DNA from: Bowmanella denitrificans
GTDB lineage: Bacteria > Pseudomonadota > Gammaproteobacteria > Enterobacterales > Alteromonadaceae
Assembly: GCF_039522935.1 (NCBI RefSeq)
Contig: NZ_BAAAEI010000006.1
Coordinates: forward strand, 372,001-436,000
Reading direction: 5' to 3'
DNA: 64,000 nucleotides
Under the pieces are notes generated by a model. That model did not search any database. It saw only the letters and a program-made list of their open reading frames with translations, and had not been told where the DNA came from. Positions 7,544-15,726 of this stretch are shown here, one piece after another; the first letter of the stretch is position 1, and the number at the start of each line of letters is the position of its first letter. Made by a program: the position numbers and the translations under genes.

Positions 7544-10321
7544 TCAAATGCCACCTGGGGGGGCAAAAAGTCGTGTCAGGCGCGGCAATTGCTCCTGTTC
7601 TTCAACACTTAACGGCCCCTGATTAATCCACTGACATAACAATTGGTCCATATCCGGTGTTTCACCCTGCTCAAGTTTGTCGGTCATCATCTGTAGCTGA
7701 ACTTCACGTCTAAGCTCAGTGTCTTCTGTAGCTGACGCCTGGCCACGCAGTAATTCCATTTTAATCAGCAACTGCAAGCGACTCTGCTCGCTGCCAGGTT
7801 GCAAAAATGCCTGACGCCAACTGCCAGGCAAACGTTCAATCTGCTCTGGCGGCGGATTTTGTGACCAACCACCCAACACATCGAACAGCAGCTCATACTT
7901 AGCCAGTTGCTGCTGCTGGCGCAAGGTGTCAGCCCTAGCCGCAAATTTGTCCTGCACTTTCTGCCAGTCACGTTGCACCTGCTGCGCAGCTTTATCATCC
8001 AGTTGTGCCAAAAGCGCTTGCAGCTTTTCACTGGTTTGCTCTTGCAAGGTTAGCAACTCTGCATGATTTTGCAGCGAAACAAGTGCCAACTCCGTTTGTT
8101 TAAGAAGGTCTTGTACTTCGCTGAGCAGGGTTTGATTGGCCTGACGGCGGTTGTCAAACTCCTGATTGCGCTTAGCAAACAGTGCGTCATTGGCACGGCG
8201 AAATGCGTCCCACAACAATCTTTCCTGTTTAGCCCGTACACGACCAACCTGCTTCCAGCTCTCCTGTACCTGCTTGGCCTGATGGGTGGCTTCATTGATA
8301 TCATCCAGTGCCAACAGCTCCTGCACTTTATCGATAAGGCGCTGTTTTTGCGCTTCATTGTCCTGATACCAGCTTTGCAGTTTGGCTTTAACCGGTGCAC
8401 ATAGCTCTCGGTAGTGCTGATTCAAATTCTGTAACTGGCGATAATCCACGTCGCCCACATCACGCCATTGTTGTTGCAGACTCTGCAAAGACTTGGCCAG
8501 TTGGTCCATGTCCATTGTCTGCACCTGCAATTGCCGAAGCTGTTCAAGCAGCCCCTGCTTGGCCAGCAAGTTGGCTTCACGGCGTTGTTGTTCCAGCGCA
8601 TATTGTTCCCTGACTGGCGCAAACGCCAGTTCACAAGCCAAGTCAAAGGTCTGATTCAATTGCAGATCTTCCTCGGTGTCGAGCTTGCCTAAGGTATTCC
8701 ATTGGCTGCGCAGTTGTTTAACCTTGTCTGCCTGCGCTTTAGCATCCAGCGGTTTATCAGCCAATGCCTGAATTTCTTCCAGCAGCGCAGGTTTGCGCGG
8801 CTGGGCGATATAGGCCTGCCATTCTTTCAGGTTTTCAATATGTTCGCGGACCTGTTCGAACAAACGCTGTACTTTGTCCTGCTCTGTTTCAGGCAGGGCC
8901 TGATGCCATTGCTGTACTCGCTGATACATGGACATCGCAGCGTGGAACTTACCGGTTTGCACCAACTCCTGAACTTTGCGCAGACTGCCTCTGACCTTAT
9001 TCAGTTGTGCTTTGGCTTCCTGATTCAGGGTATGAATAGCGTTTTGCCAGGCCTTGTCCAACGTCTGCCAGTCTTTTTGCACCGACTGCGGCCATAAGGC
9101 ATCAAACTGACGTTTCAGTGCACGGTAAGCACTGCGTGCTTCCTGCCAGGCTTTTTGCGCCTCATTCAATTCAGCCAAATTGTCTGGCACGGCAACATCC
9201 TGCAAGGTGCTCAGCAGTGCCTTGGCCCCTTGCACTGCTTGTTGCAAGGCCGGGAGTTTTTGCAGATCCATTTCGGCCTGATTAAGACGATTTTGCAATG
9301 ACTCTGTGTCGCGACTGTTGCTGATATGACTCAGCTCAGCCCGGCATTGGCCAATACGCTGGATAAAATCCAGCCTTTGTGGGTCAGTCATTTGCAGCGC
9401 AGTATCCTGACTGCTCAATGTCTCAAGCAAACTGCGGGTCTTTGCTATCAACTGTTGCTCGAGTTCAGCCGCTTCACGCTCAGCTTCAGCTTGTTGCCAG
9501 GCCTGTTTGACAGACTCGGCACGCCGCTCGGCCTTCTGACACAAATCCTGATACTTCTGACTGATCTCCTCGTTGATTGCCTGTGGCAGCTCAGACAACT
9601 GCTGCTGATAAGCAGAAAACTGTGCTTTGAGCTCATCCAGTTGTTGGCACAATAACGGATAATCCTGGTTATCTTTAAGGGCCAGTAACTTAGCCAGGAT
9701 CAGGCGCAAGTTTTTTTCCAGTTGTTGCTTGTCGATTTTATCCTGGCTTAACTTTTCAAGCTTTTGTCTGGCCAGCGCTACCACGCGGCTATCTTTATGC
9801 TTGCGCAGCATGCGTTGCAGGCAGTCTTCGTCCTGTTCCAGTTCAGCCAGTCGCAGCGGCAGATCTGCGTTGTGGCTTTCAAACATTACCCGTTGCCGCA
9901 GAGATGCCTTGTTAAGCTTAGCCAGAATTGCCTGACTGAGCGCTGGCTCGTCATGCTGCCATTTTTGCAGTAACAGTTTTTCCAGCAAGCCATGATTGGT
10001 ACATTCCTGCACAAAGGTCTGACGTTGTTTATCGCTCAGACTTTCCCCCTGACCTTCCAGTAAGGTGGCTTCCACCCGCTGCTGCGCCCTTTTATGAATG
10101 CGTTCCTGCTTTTCGGTCTGTGCCAGTTTCCACCACAGGGCAAAACTGTCCAGCCGATCCAGGGCGGCCAGCCTGACGTTAAGATTTTCATCGTTGAACG
10201 CCATTTCATGTAACTGCGTCTTGTGCTCTGGCTGGGCTGGGTCTAAGTCCGCAATGGCCGCCTGCCTGACCTTAGGATCAGGATGCTGATACTTGGGACG
10301 AAACAAACTTTTAAATATCAT
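7544..10321 (-). CDS. DUF349 coiled-coil protein
   Basis: A 925-residue, Gln-, Leu- and charge-rich soluble protein. An N-terminal HEAT-like part (about 1-180, PKVRQAAIADLDP, LNVRLAALDRLD) is followed by long helical repeats with the DUF349 pattern (W-x3-G-x-V and LWxxFRxAND, as in LLWDAFRRANDALFAKR). DUF349 proteins are widespread but poorly understood; some affect cell surface or biofilm traits. The start at 10321 overlaps the end of the upstream yeaC-like gene by 11 nt, which implies translational coupling. It is the last gene of a three-gene unit closed by a strong terminator. No enzymatic motif was seen. Confidence 0.8.
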   Translation of the reverse strand: MIFKSLFRPKYQHPDPKVRQAAIADLDPAQPEHKTQLHEMAFNDENLNVRLAALDRLDSFALWWKLAQTEKQERIHKRAQQRVEATLLEGQGESLSDKQRQTFVQECTNHGLLEKLLLQKWQHDEPALSQAILAKLNKASLRQRVMFESHNADLPLRLAELEQDEDCLQRMLRKHKDSRVVALARQKLEKLSQDKIDKQQLEKNLRLILAKLLALKDNQDYPLLCQQLDELKAQFSAYQQQLSELPQAINEEISQKYQDLCQKAERRAESVKQAWQQAEAEREAAELEQQLIAKTRSLLETLSSQDTALQMTDPQRLDFIQRIGQCRAELSHISNSRDTESLQNRLNQAEMDLQKLPALQQAVQGAKALLSTLQDVAVPDNLAELNEAQKAWQEARSAYRALKRQFDALWPQSVQKDWQTLDKAWQNAIHTLNQEAKAQLNKVRGSLRKVQELVQTGKFHAAMSMYQRVQQWHQALPETEQDKVQRLFEQVREHIENLKEWQAYIAQPRKPALLEEIQALADKPLDAKAQADKVKQLRSQWNTLGKLDTEEDLQLNQTFDLACELAFAPVREQYALEQQRREANLLAKQGLLEQLRQLQVQTMDMDQLAKSLQSLQQQWRDVGDVDYRQLQNLNQHYRELCAPVKAKLQSWYQDNEAQKQRLIDKVQELLALDDINEATHQAKQVQESWKQVGRVRAKQERLLWDAFRRANDALFAKRNQEFDNRRQANQTLLSEVQDLLKQTELALVSLQNHAELLTLQEQTSEKLQALLAQLDDKAAQQVQRDWQKVQDKFAARADTLRQQQQLAKYELLFDVLGGWSQNPPPEQIERLPGSWRQAFLQPGSEQSRLQLLIKMELLRGQASATEDTELRREVQLQMMTDKLEQGETPDMDQLLCQWINQGPLSVEEQEQLPRLTRLFAPPGGI

Positions 10322-10586
10322 CCGCTTTAAACCTGGCAATAGAGGGTTGGAACTGCTGTTTCAATTCTTGTTTAGACTTATGCACTATGCTGCCATCTGC
10401 ACCAATGGTCATATGCTCATCGGACTTCAGGACCTGAGCCTGATAAAGCATCACCGCCTGCATACTGCTGTCACGCTGTGCTTCACTTAAGGTGGAACCA
10501 TCAGGCCATTTGCCGGTTTCCACCGCTTGTAGCAAGCGCTGGTAAACCTGCGGGGTCATGGCATTGACCATCTGCTGAATATTCAT
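10311..10586 (-). CDS. yeaC: DUF1315 (YeaC) family protein
   Basis: A 91-residue soluble protein with the DUF1315 signature: MTPQVYQRLLQAVETGKWPDG followed by LSEAQRDSSMQAVMLYQA. Family function is unknown. The ATG overlaps the stop codon of the zinc-ribbon gene (TAATG) and its own end overlaps the DUF349 start, so the three genes are probably co-translated. The longer ORF upstream of 10586 is out-of-frame coding of the neighbour. Confidence 0.85.
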   Translation of the reverse strand: MNIQQMVNAMTPQVYQRLLQAVETGKWPDGSTLSEAQRDSSMQAVMLYQAQVLKSDEHMTIGADGSIVHKSKQELKQQFQPSIARFKADDI

Positions 10587-10978
10587 TAATCGAACTTCTT
10601 CATAAAAATCAAACGAATGCGATTGACCACGTACCAGACAAAGCCAATCACCGAACAACTCATGGCAATATTGTACTGCAACTGCCCATGCCAAAGGCAG
10701 ATGGGACTGCTGTTATTCACCAGATTAAATGACAACTTACAGGCAAACTCGGTCGACGGGCCGTCCCCCCAATACAAAATGGCAAAGCCAGCAATAAACA
10801 TCAGCATGGCAACCATAGACTGGGTTTGAATGGATTGGGCCTTTTTAAATTTATTAAAGCGCTGCTTACGCAGAATATCGTCTTCACTTGCCGCCCCGGC
10901 AGCAAAACCACAATGTGGGCAAGACTTGGCCTTGTCGGAAATCTTCTTATTGCACGATGGGCAATTAGTCAGGGCCAT
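10586..10978 (-). CDS. zinc-ribbon membrane protein
   Basis: A 130-residue protein with an N-terminal zinc ribbon (CPSCNKKISDKAKSCPHCG, residues 6-24; four Cys). A basic linker and two predicted transmembrane helices follow, around residues 52-70 and 103-120. The ribbon would face the cytoplasm. Function is not recognised. It is the first gene of the zinc-ribbon/yeaC/DUF349 unit, with ATG and GGGGGAAcc immediately upstream. Confidence 0.75.
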   Translation of the reverse strand: MALTNCPSCNKKISDKAKSCPHCGFAAGAASEDDILRKQRFNKFKKAQSIQTQSMVAMLMFIAGFAILYWGDGPSTEFACKLSFNLVNNSSPICLWHGQLQYNIAMSCSVIGFVWYVVNRIRLIFMKKFD

Positions 10979-11006
10979 GGTTCCCCCTTTTTTAATGACA
11001 TAACAT

Positions 11007-11028
11007 AAGCGCGGCCTGGGCCGCGCTT
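11007..11028 (-). terminator. 10-bp perfect hairpin after the AGCS gene
   Basis: AAGCGCGGCC/GGCCGCGCTT with a 2-nt loop, 13 nt past the AGCS stop. The minus-strand downstream sequence is only modestly T-rich, so it may be a weak terminator or a 3'-end stabilising stem. Confidence 0.5.
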
Positions 11029-11040
11029 GTTTTATTCCAA

Positions 11041-12723
11041 TCAGGCTTTGTCTTTAGCCTGTTTGTCCTTGAAATCACGCCAGTACTCGTTGACCGTTTC
11101 TTTCATTTCCTTATGCAGCACCATAATACCGAACAGGTTAGGCAGGGTCATCACTACAATGGCCACGGCCGCCAGGTTCCATACCAGGGTGGTATCAGAG
11201 AATGACGCCCAGAAGAAGCCCGCGACGTAAAACACCCTATATGGCATCACCGAACGGGGGCCAAGCAAATAGGTCATGGCCCTGTCACCGTAATAAGACC
11301 AGGCAATGGCGGTGGAGAACGCAAACAATAGCAAGCCGATAGATACGATGTACTGACCGTAGTCGCCAAAAAATCCGCGAGTAAAGGCCAGCGTAGTAAG
11401 CTGCGCCGAATGCACCAGCGATTTGCCCGACACCAGAATATTGTCTTTTTGCAGGCGACCGTCCACTACATTCAGGGTTCCGGTGTAAAGGTCTTCTTTG
11501 GCATCAACACTAAATACCACCTCTTCGGCAATGGAGCGGGCATTGATAATAGTGAAACCGCGACTTACCGCTTTACCTGCCACCACTTCAATTTTACCGT
11601 TGAACGTTTCAACACTGTGCCCCTCTTCTTTGTTGAGGTAGAGGAATAACTGATGACGGTCTTCGTCCCGTTGCTCTTCGTACTGTCCGGCCAGAATCAT
11701 CATATCGGCGCGTTCAAATTCGTTGTCGAATTTTTCTTTCCAGACACCAGAAGACAAAATCACCAAGCCTGTCAGGGTACAGATAATAATGGTATCGATA
11801 AACGGCTCAAGGATGGACACCATACCTTCTGATACGGGTTCGTCGGCCTTGGCAGCAGCGTGAGCAATAGGGGCTGAGCCTTGTCCCGCTTCGTTAGAGA
11901 ACAGACCACGGTTTACCCCACGGTTAAAGGCATATGCAATAGTAGCGCCCAAAAAGCCGCCTGCCGCTGCTGAGCCGGTAAAGGCGTCAGAGATAACCGA
12001 CGCAAAGGCCGGGCCTATGTTCTCGACGTTGTACAAAATAACGGCCAACGCACCAATGACATACAGCACCGACATAAAAGGTACGATTTTGGACGTAACT
12101 TTAGCAATGCGGTGAATCCCCCCCAGGATGACCAAACCAAGCAATACCGCCAGTACGCCGCCGGTCAGCATCGGTTCCAGGCCAAAGGTTGCCTGCATAC
12201 CCTGCGCGATATTGTTAATTTGCGGCAGGTTACCGGTACCAAAGGAACTGATTACTGTGGCAATGGCGAACGCAACCGCCAGCCATTTCATATTCAGTCG
12301 ACGGTCCATGTAGTACATGGGACCACCGGCCATGGTACCGTCTTCGGTTTTCACCCGGTATTTGTGTGAAAGCGTGACTTCAACAAACTTTGTTGTCATG
12401 CCCAAAAAGGCGGTGGCCCACATCCAGAACAGTGCAGCCGGCCCACCCAGAAAAATGGCAAAAGCAACACCACCGATGTTCCCGGTACCTACTGTACCTG
12501 ACAAAGCCGTGGTCAGGGCCTGGAAATGCGTGGTATCGCCGGGCGCACCTTTCTTATCCAGTTTGCCGCTGACGACCAGCCAGGCATGCTTGAAGTAGCG
12601 GATCTGGGGAAAGCCCAGATACAGAGTAAAAAACAAACCAACGCCCAGCAGCACATAAGGAAACCAGGCGGCACTTCCCAACATGCCGTCCAGGCTGAGT
12701 AAAAACTGATTGAAGGATTCCAA
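11041..12723 (-). CDS. sodium:alanine/amino-acid symporter (AGCS) with inserted soluble domain
   Basis: A 560-residue multi-spanning inner-membrane protein of the alanine or glycine:cation symporter family. Diagnostic motifs are ALSGTVGTGNIGGVAFAI near residue 72, FLGMTTKFVEVTLSHKYR, and NRGVNRGLFSNEAGQGSAP near residue 270. Typical members are about 440-480 residues. Here about 110 extra hydrophilic residues (roughly 335-445, from EKFDNEFERADM to VSGKSLVHS) separate two late membrane helices. Those residues are rich in beta-type sequence and probably form an extramembrane domain. Which amino acid is carried cannot be told. It is monocistronic, with a stable hairpin after it. Confidence 0.9.
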   Translation of the reverse strand: MESFNQFLLSLDGMLGSAAWFPYVLLGVGLFFTLYLGFPQIRYFKHAWLVVSGKLDKKGAPGDTTHFQALTTALSGTVGTGNIGGVAFAIFLGGPAALFWMWATAFLGMTTKFVEVTLSHKYRVKTEDGTMAGGPMYYMDRRLNMKWLAVAFAIATVISSFGTGNLPQINNIAQGMQATFGLEPMLTGGVLAVLLGLVILGGIHRIAKVTSKIVPFMSVLYVIGALAVILYNVENIGPAFASVISDAFTGSAAAGGFLGATIAYAFNRGVNRGLFSNEAGQGSAPIAHAAAKADEPVSEGMVSILEPFIDTIIICTLTGLVILSSGVWKEKFDNEFERADMMILAGQYEEQRDEDRHQLFLYLNKEEGHSVETFNGKIEVVAGKAVSRGFTIINARSIAEEVVFSVDAKEDLYTGTLNVVDGRLQKDNILVSGKSLVHSAQLTTLAFTRGFFGDYGQYIVSIGLLLFAFSTAIAWSYYGDRAMTYLLGPRSVMPYRVFYVAGFFWASFSDTTLVWNLAAVAIVVMTLPNLFGIMVLHKEMKETVNEYWRDFKDKQAKDKA

Positions 12724-12891
12724 CGCGTTCCCCTTTGTTATCGTTATTCAGGTTCAGATGACCATCTGTTGCTAAAATCTGCCCGGCGCGCGTCCAGCGT
12801 GCCAGGCACTGCGGCAATACCGCTTATTGTTATAGTGGGAAAGTCAGACTTTCCCTTTTGCTTATTCGGGCTTCCCTACCCTATAGAGTCG

Positions 12892-14016
12892 TTAAAGCTG
12901 GCTGAGTACGGCGCGAATGGCAACCAGTACATCCTCGCCCAGTTTTCTGCTTCGCTGAGGTGACCAGCCATAGGCTGCACAGGGCAACTCAGCATTATCT
13001 TTAAACGGCATTTCCAGGGTATAAGCCAGACATTGGTAGTCATTGCCAATGGCATTGGAGCCCACGGTCAGGTTAGCTTCACCTGGCTTATCTTTGGGAT
13101 AACCGTAGGTATCCTGAAATTCCGGCGTAGCTAACATTAATGCCTGTTTAAAGGTACTTTCCAGATGAGCGAGCTTATCGTTGTAATTGGGCGTACCTTC
13201 ACCACCGGCGACAAAGTTGTAGGGTAAAGCTTCATCACCATGCACATCCAGGAACATATCAACGCCTGTTTGCTGCATTTTTTGCCGCACATGGTAAACC
13301 TCGGGGCTGTTTTCCAAAGAGGGATGCGCCCACTCACGGTTGAGGTTCACCCCTTTGGCATTGGTGCGTAAATGGCCGCGGACCGAGCCGTCTGGGTTCA
13401 TATTAGGCACCACATAGAACACCGCCTGTTCCAGCAGTTGTCTTGAAAGACCGTCGTCTTCATTCAACAGCCTTTCCAGCAGGCCTTCGATCAACCACTC
13501 GGCCATGGTTTCACCCGGATGCTGACGCGCGACAATCCACACGGCCTTTTTGCCGGGTTCAGCATGGCCGATGGTCAGTAATGACATATCGCGACCGTCC
13601 AGTGTTTCGCCCAAATGACTTAGTTCGCAGTCAAAAGACGTCTGCGCCCAGGCCAGTAAATCCAAATGACGTTCATATGAATACGGGGCAAAGTAGGCGT
13701 AATAGGTGGTGGCATATTCGGGGGTGTGGTCGATCGTGAGGGTATCACCGTCAAACTCGCAGTCCACGCGGAACCACTCCTGACGGTCATAAGACGCAAC
13801 CGCCTGATAACCCTGCCAGCCGTCTGGGTATGCTGATTTGGCTAAATCGCCAATACGTAGTTTGTGGTTAACCATAGGCTGACTTTCCAGCCTGAAATGG
13901 AACCATTGATAAAAGTCAGATTGGTTGTCTTTTTTGATGGTCAGATGGATATCGTCGGGGCACTCAGCCCGCACCACCTGAATATTACCGCTATCAAAAT
14001 TGCAGCTTATTCTCAT
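12892..14016 (-). CDS. M14-family cytosolic carboxypeptidase-like metallopeptidase
   Basis: A 374-residue protein without signal peptide. An N-terminal beta-sandwich domain (about 1-125, FHFRLESQ, YYAYFAPYSYERH) precedes the M14 catalytic domain. Zinc ligands are visible: the H and E of ARQHPGETMAEW and the later H of DVHGDE. The substrate-binding NPDG...N.NREW and the terminal TLEMPF (catalytic Glu) are also present. This layout is the bacterial cytosolic carboxypeptidase group related to eukaryotic CCP/AGTPBP1. The natural substrate in bacteria is unknown. A 19-nt inverted repeat (12837-12855) lies between it and the AGCS gene. Confidence 0.9.
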   Translation of the reverse strand: MRISCNFDSGNIQVVRAECPDDIHLTIKKDNQSDFYQWFHFRLESQPMVNHKLRIGDLAKSAYPDGWQGYQAVASYDRQEWFRVDCEFDGDTLTIDHTPEYATTYYAYFAPYSYERHLDLLAWAQTSFDCELSHLGETLDGRDMSLLTIGHAEPGKKAVWIVARQHPGETMAEWLIEGLLERLLNEDDGLSRQLLEQAVFYVVPNMNPDGSVRGHLRTNAKGVNLNREWAHPSLENSPEVYHVRQKMQQTGVDMFLDVHGDEALPYNFVAGGEGTPNYNDKLAHLESTFKQALMLATPEFQDTYGYPKDKPGEANLTVGSNAIGNDYQCLAYTLEMPFKDNAELPCAAYGWSPQRSRKLGEDVLVAIRAVLSQL

Positions 14017-14127
14017 TGTAAATATGACGTTAGGTGAATGACCGCGCTAATCTAACATAAAGTGCATCATTTCTCACAAGCTAAAAGGGTCGAACCAGCC
14101 GCTTAGCCCCCAATCAGCGCGTGAAAC

Positions 14128-14631
14128 CTAAAGCGCCAGAGCCTGGCGCACTTTCAGGCCGATAGTTGAGCTATAGCCCATATCGCTGGCAACGATGCGA
14201 TTGTTTGCGTCAAGCAAATAATAGGTGGGGTATCCCAACACCCTGAAGTGCTGCTTTAGCCCTTCGTGGCCCAGCAGAATATCGCCTTTCACCTGGTTAT
14301 CCTCAACAAATTCAGCCACATCATTGAGCGAGGCATAATCCATTGCCACGCGTTTGATATTAAGCTGCTCGTGATCCAGACCGTCCAAATTACCTATGCT
14401 AACTGCACAGATATTGCACCAGGGGGCAAAAAAGTAAATCAGCGTTGGCTTACCTGGCTCTGCCAATTCGGCGGTACCGCCCTGTAGCAGTGGCAAGGCG
14501 GTCACGGAAACCTCACTGCCGGTGTCCAGCAAATGGCGTTTCTGCCACTGATAAATGGCCCCCAGAGCCAGTAATAACAGCAGCCACTGCAGGGAGGATA
14601 AGAGTCTTTTAGGCATTAAATAAGTATTCAC
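14128..14631 (-). CDS. membrane-anchored thioredoxin-like (TlpA/ResA type) protein
   Basis: A 167-residue protein with one N-terminal transmembrane anchor (about 12-28) followed by a thioredoxin fold. The active-site motif is APWCNICAVS and the cis-Pro is in GYPTYYLLD. The topology suggests a periplasmic thiol-disulfide reductase or chaperone of the TlpA/ResA type. No partner (CcdA/DsbD or cytochrome maturation gene) lies next to it, so the target is unknown. Confidence 0.85.
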   Translation of the reverse strand: MNTYLMPKRLLSSLQWLLLLLALGAIYQWQKRHLLDTGSEVSVTALPLLQGGTAELAEPGKPTLIYFFAPWCNICAVSIGNLDGLDHEQLNIKRVAMDYASLNDVAEFVEDNQVKGDILLGHEGLKQHFRVLGYPTYYLLDANNRIVASDMGYSSTIGLKVRQALAL

Positions 14632-14669
14632 CCTGAAAAAGTCTTTAAACAGACCGTAAAAGGCGAAAC

Positions 14670-15014
14670 TTATTGCAACTTTGACTGAAAAGACAAGGCA
14701 AATCCGCCAGGTGGCTGTAAAAAGTAGATACGTTCACCATGTTCATCCATGGGCCCCTGCGGTGACAATCCCTGTTCTTTGGCCTGGGCCGCAAAGGCAT
14801 CGGCATCGTCCACCAGGATCTGCAACATAAAACCGGCCGGCATATGCTCGGATTGCTGCCAGATTTCTAGCCAACTGCTTCCGGCCGGGAAAATCGCGCC
14901 ACTGTCACCAAAATCACAGCCATCAAGACGAGGTAACCCCAACTTGTCAAAAAACGCGATCACCTCATCCGCATTATCAGTAATGCGGCAAAAACGTAAT
15001 CCCAGAATCTGCAT
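14670..15014 (-). CDS. VOC (glyoxalase/bleomycin-resistance) family protein
   Basis: A 114-residue single-module vicinal-oxygen-chelate fold protein: LRFCRITDNADEVIAFFDKLGLP at the start, the DDADAFAAQAKEQG helix, and IYFLQPPGGFALSF with a possible metal-binding region at the end. AAGGAGAATAACG directly precedes the ATG. It is divergent from the M15 peptidase gene. VOC proteins span many activities, and no substrate can be assigned. Confidence 0.75.
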   Translation of the reverse strand: MQILGLRFCRITDNADEVIAFFDKLGLPRLDGCDFGDSGAIFPAGSSWLEIWQQSEHMPAGFMLQILVDDADAFAAQAKEQGLSPQGPMDEHGERIYFLQPPGGFALSFQSKLQ

Positions 15015-15115
15015 CGTTATTCTCCTTAAAAATCTGAGTCTACTTTTTTTATTCGAATTGGCGAATTTTTATTCACCGACTAGAGTCACTTTATCCCCTT
15101 TGCTGGAGAATCACT

Positions 15116-15670
15116 ATGGCGTCACGGGACCTAAATGACCTGGTGCCTGAAGTAAAAGTCAAAGCGCAACAAGTAATACAGTTTTGTCGTGATGTTGGTG
15201 GCTTTGACTTGTTAATTTACTGCACGTTAAGGCCATTGCAAGAGCAGGCCAGGCTTTACCGGCAGTCCAGGGCCAGAGCGGAAATAGAGGACAAACAAAA
15301 CAAGTTTCGCCAACGTGGCTTTGGCTTTCTGGCCGATATTATTCACCAGGTTGGCCCTTGTTATGGCCGTCATGTCACTAATGCCGCGCCGGGCGAGTCC
15401 TGGCATAACTATGGCGAGGCCTGGGACGCGGTGCCACTGCTGGGTGGCAAACCGGAATGGAGCTATGTGGATGCCAAAGAACACTGGGATATTTATGGTC
15501 AGGGAGTCCGAGAAGTCGGTATGCACTGGGCCGGGGACTGGCAAAGCTTTCGCGAATTCCCCCACGCCCAGTTACGCCCGGGTGGCAACCCGTTAAAAAC
15601 ACAACAGCCAGATGAACTGCTGGCCATTTTACGCGGTAATGGTTTGCTTGCTGAGGGGATGTTGGTTTAA
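15116..15670 (+). CDS. M15-family peptidoglycan peptidase (endolysin/VanY-like)
   Basis: A 184-residue protein. The zinc site is recognisable as GESWHNYGEAWDAVP (His and Asp) and a later FREFPHAQL (His), the order of M15C-type L-alanyl-D-glutamate or D,D-peptidases found in phage endolysins and host muralytic enzymes. No signal peptide is visible, so export would need a holin-like or leaky route, or the enzyme may be a domesticated phage lysin. No other phage gene is nearby. The start has TGGAG 8 nt upstream. Confidence 0.8.
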   Translation: MASRDLNDLVPEVKVKAQQVIQFCRDVGGFDLLIYCTLRPLQEQARLYRQSRARAEIEDKQNKFRQRGFGFLADIIHQVGPCYGRHVTNAAPGESWHNYGEAWDAVPLLGGKPEWSYVDAKEHWDIYGQGVREVGMHWAGDWQSFREFPHAQLRPGGNPLKTQQPDELLAILRGNGLLAEGMLV

Positions 15671-15680
15671 CCCCTAAATG

Positions 15681-15712
15681 CAAAATACCGGGACAAGCCC
15701 GGTACTTTGCTC
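15681..15712. terminator. bidirectional terminator between convergent genes
   Basis: TACCGGG/CCCGGTA stem with a 5-nt loop between the M15 gene (plus) and the Ig-repeat lipoprotein gene (minus). A-rich sequence lies on one side and T-rich on the other. Confidence 0.7.
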
Positions 15713-15726
15713 TTCAGAGAAGACGA

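Noticed and set aside
8702..9097. 131-codon plus-strand ORF within the DUF349 gene
   Set aside because: Antisense shadow of a Gln/Leu-rich coiled-coil gene; composition mirrors the complement of CAG/CTG codons and no motif is seen.
12837..12855. Terminator GGGAAAGT-CAG-ACTTTCCC
   Set aside because: The T-run is on the plus strand where no gene ends; on the minus strand the sequence after the stem is not T-rich. It may be an operator-like dyad, but this is unsupported.
15116..15670. Prophage remnant
   Set aside because: The M15 endolysin-like gene is isolated, with no capsid, tail, integrase or att-like repeats around it.
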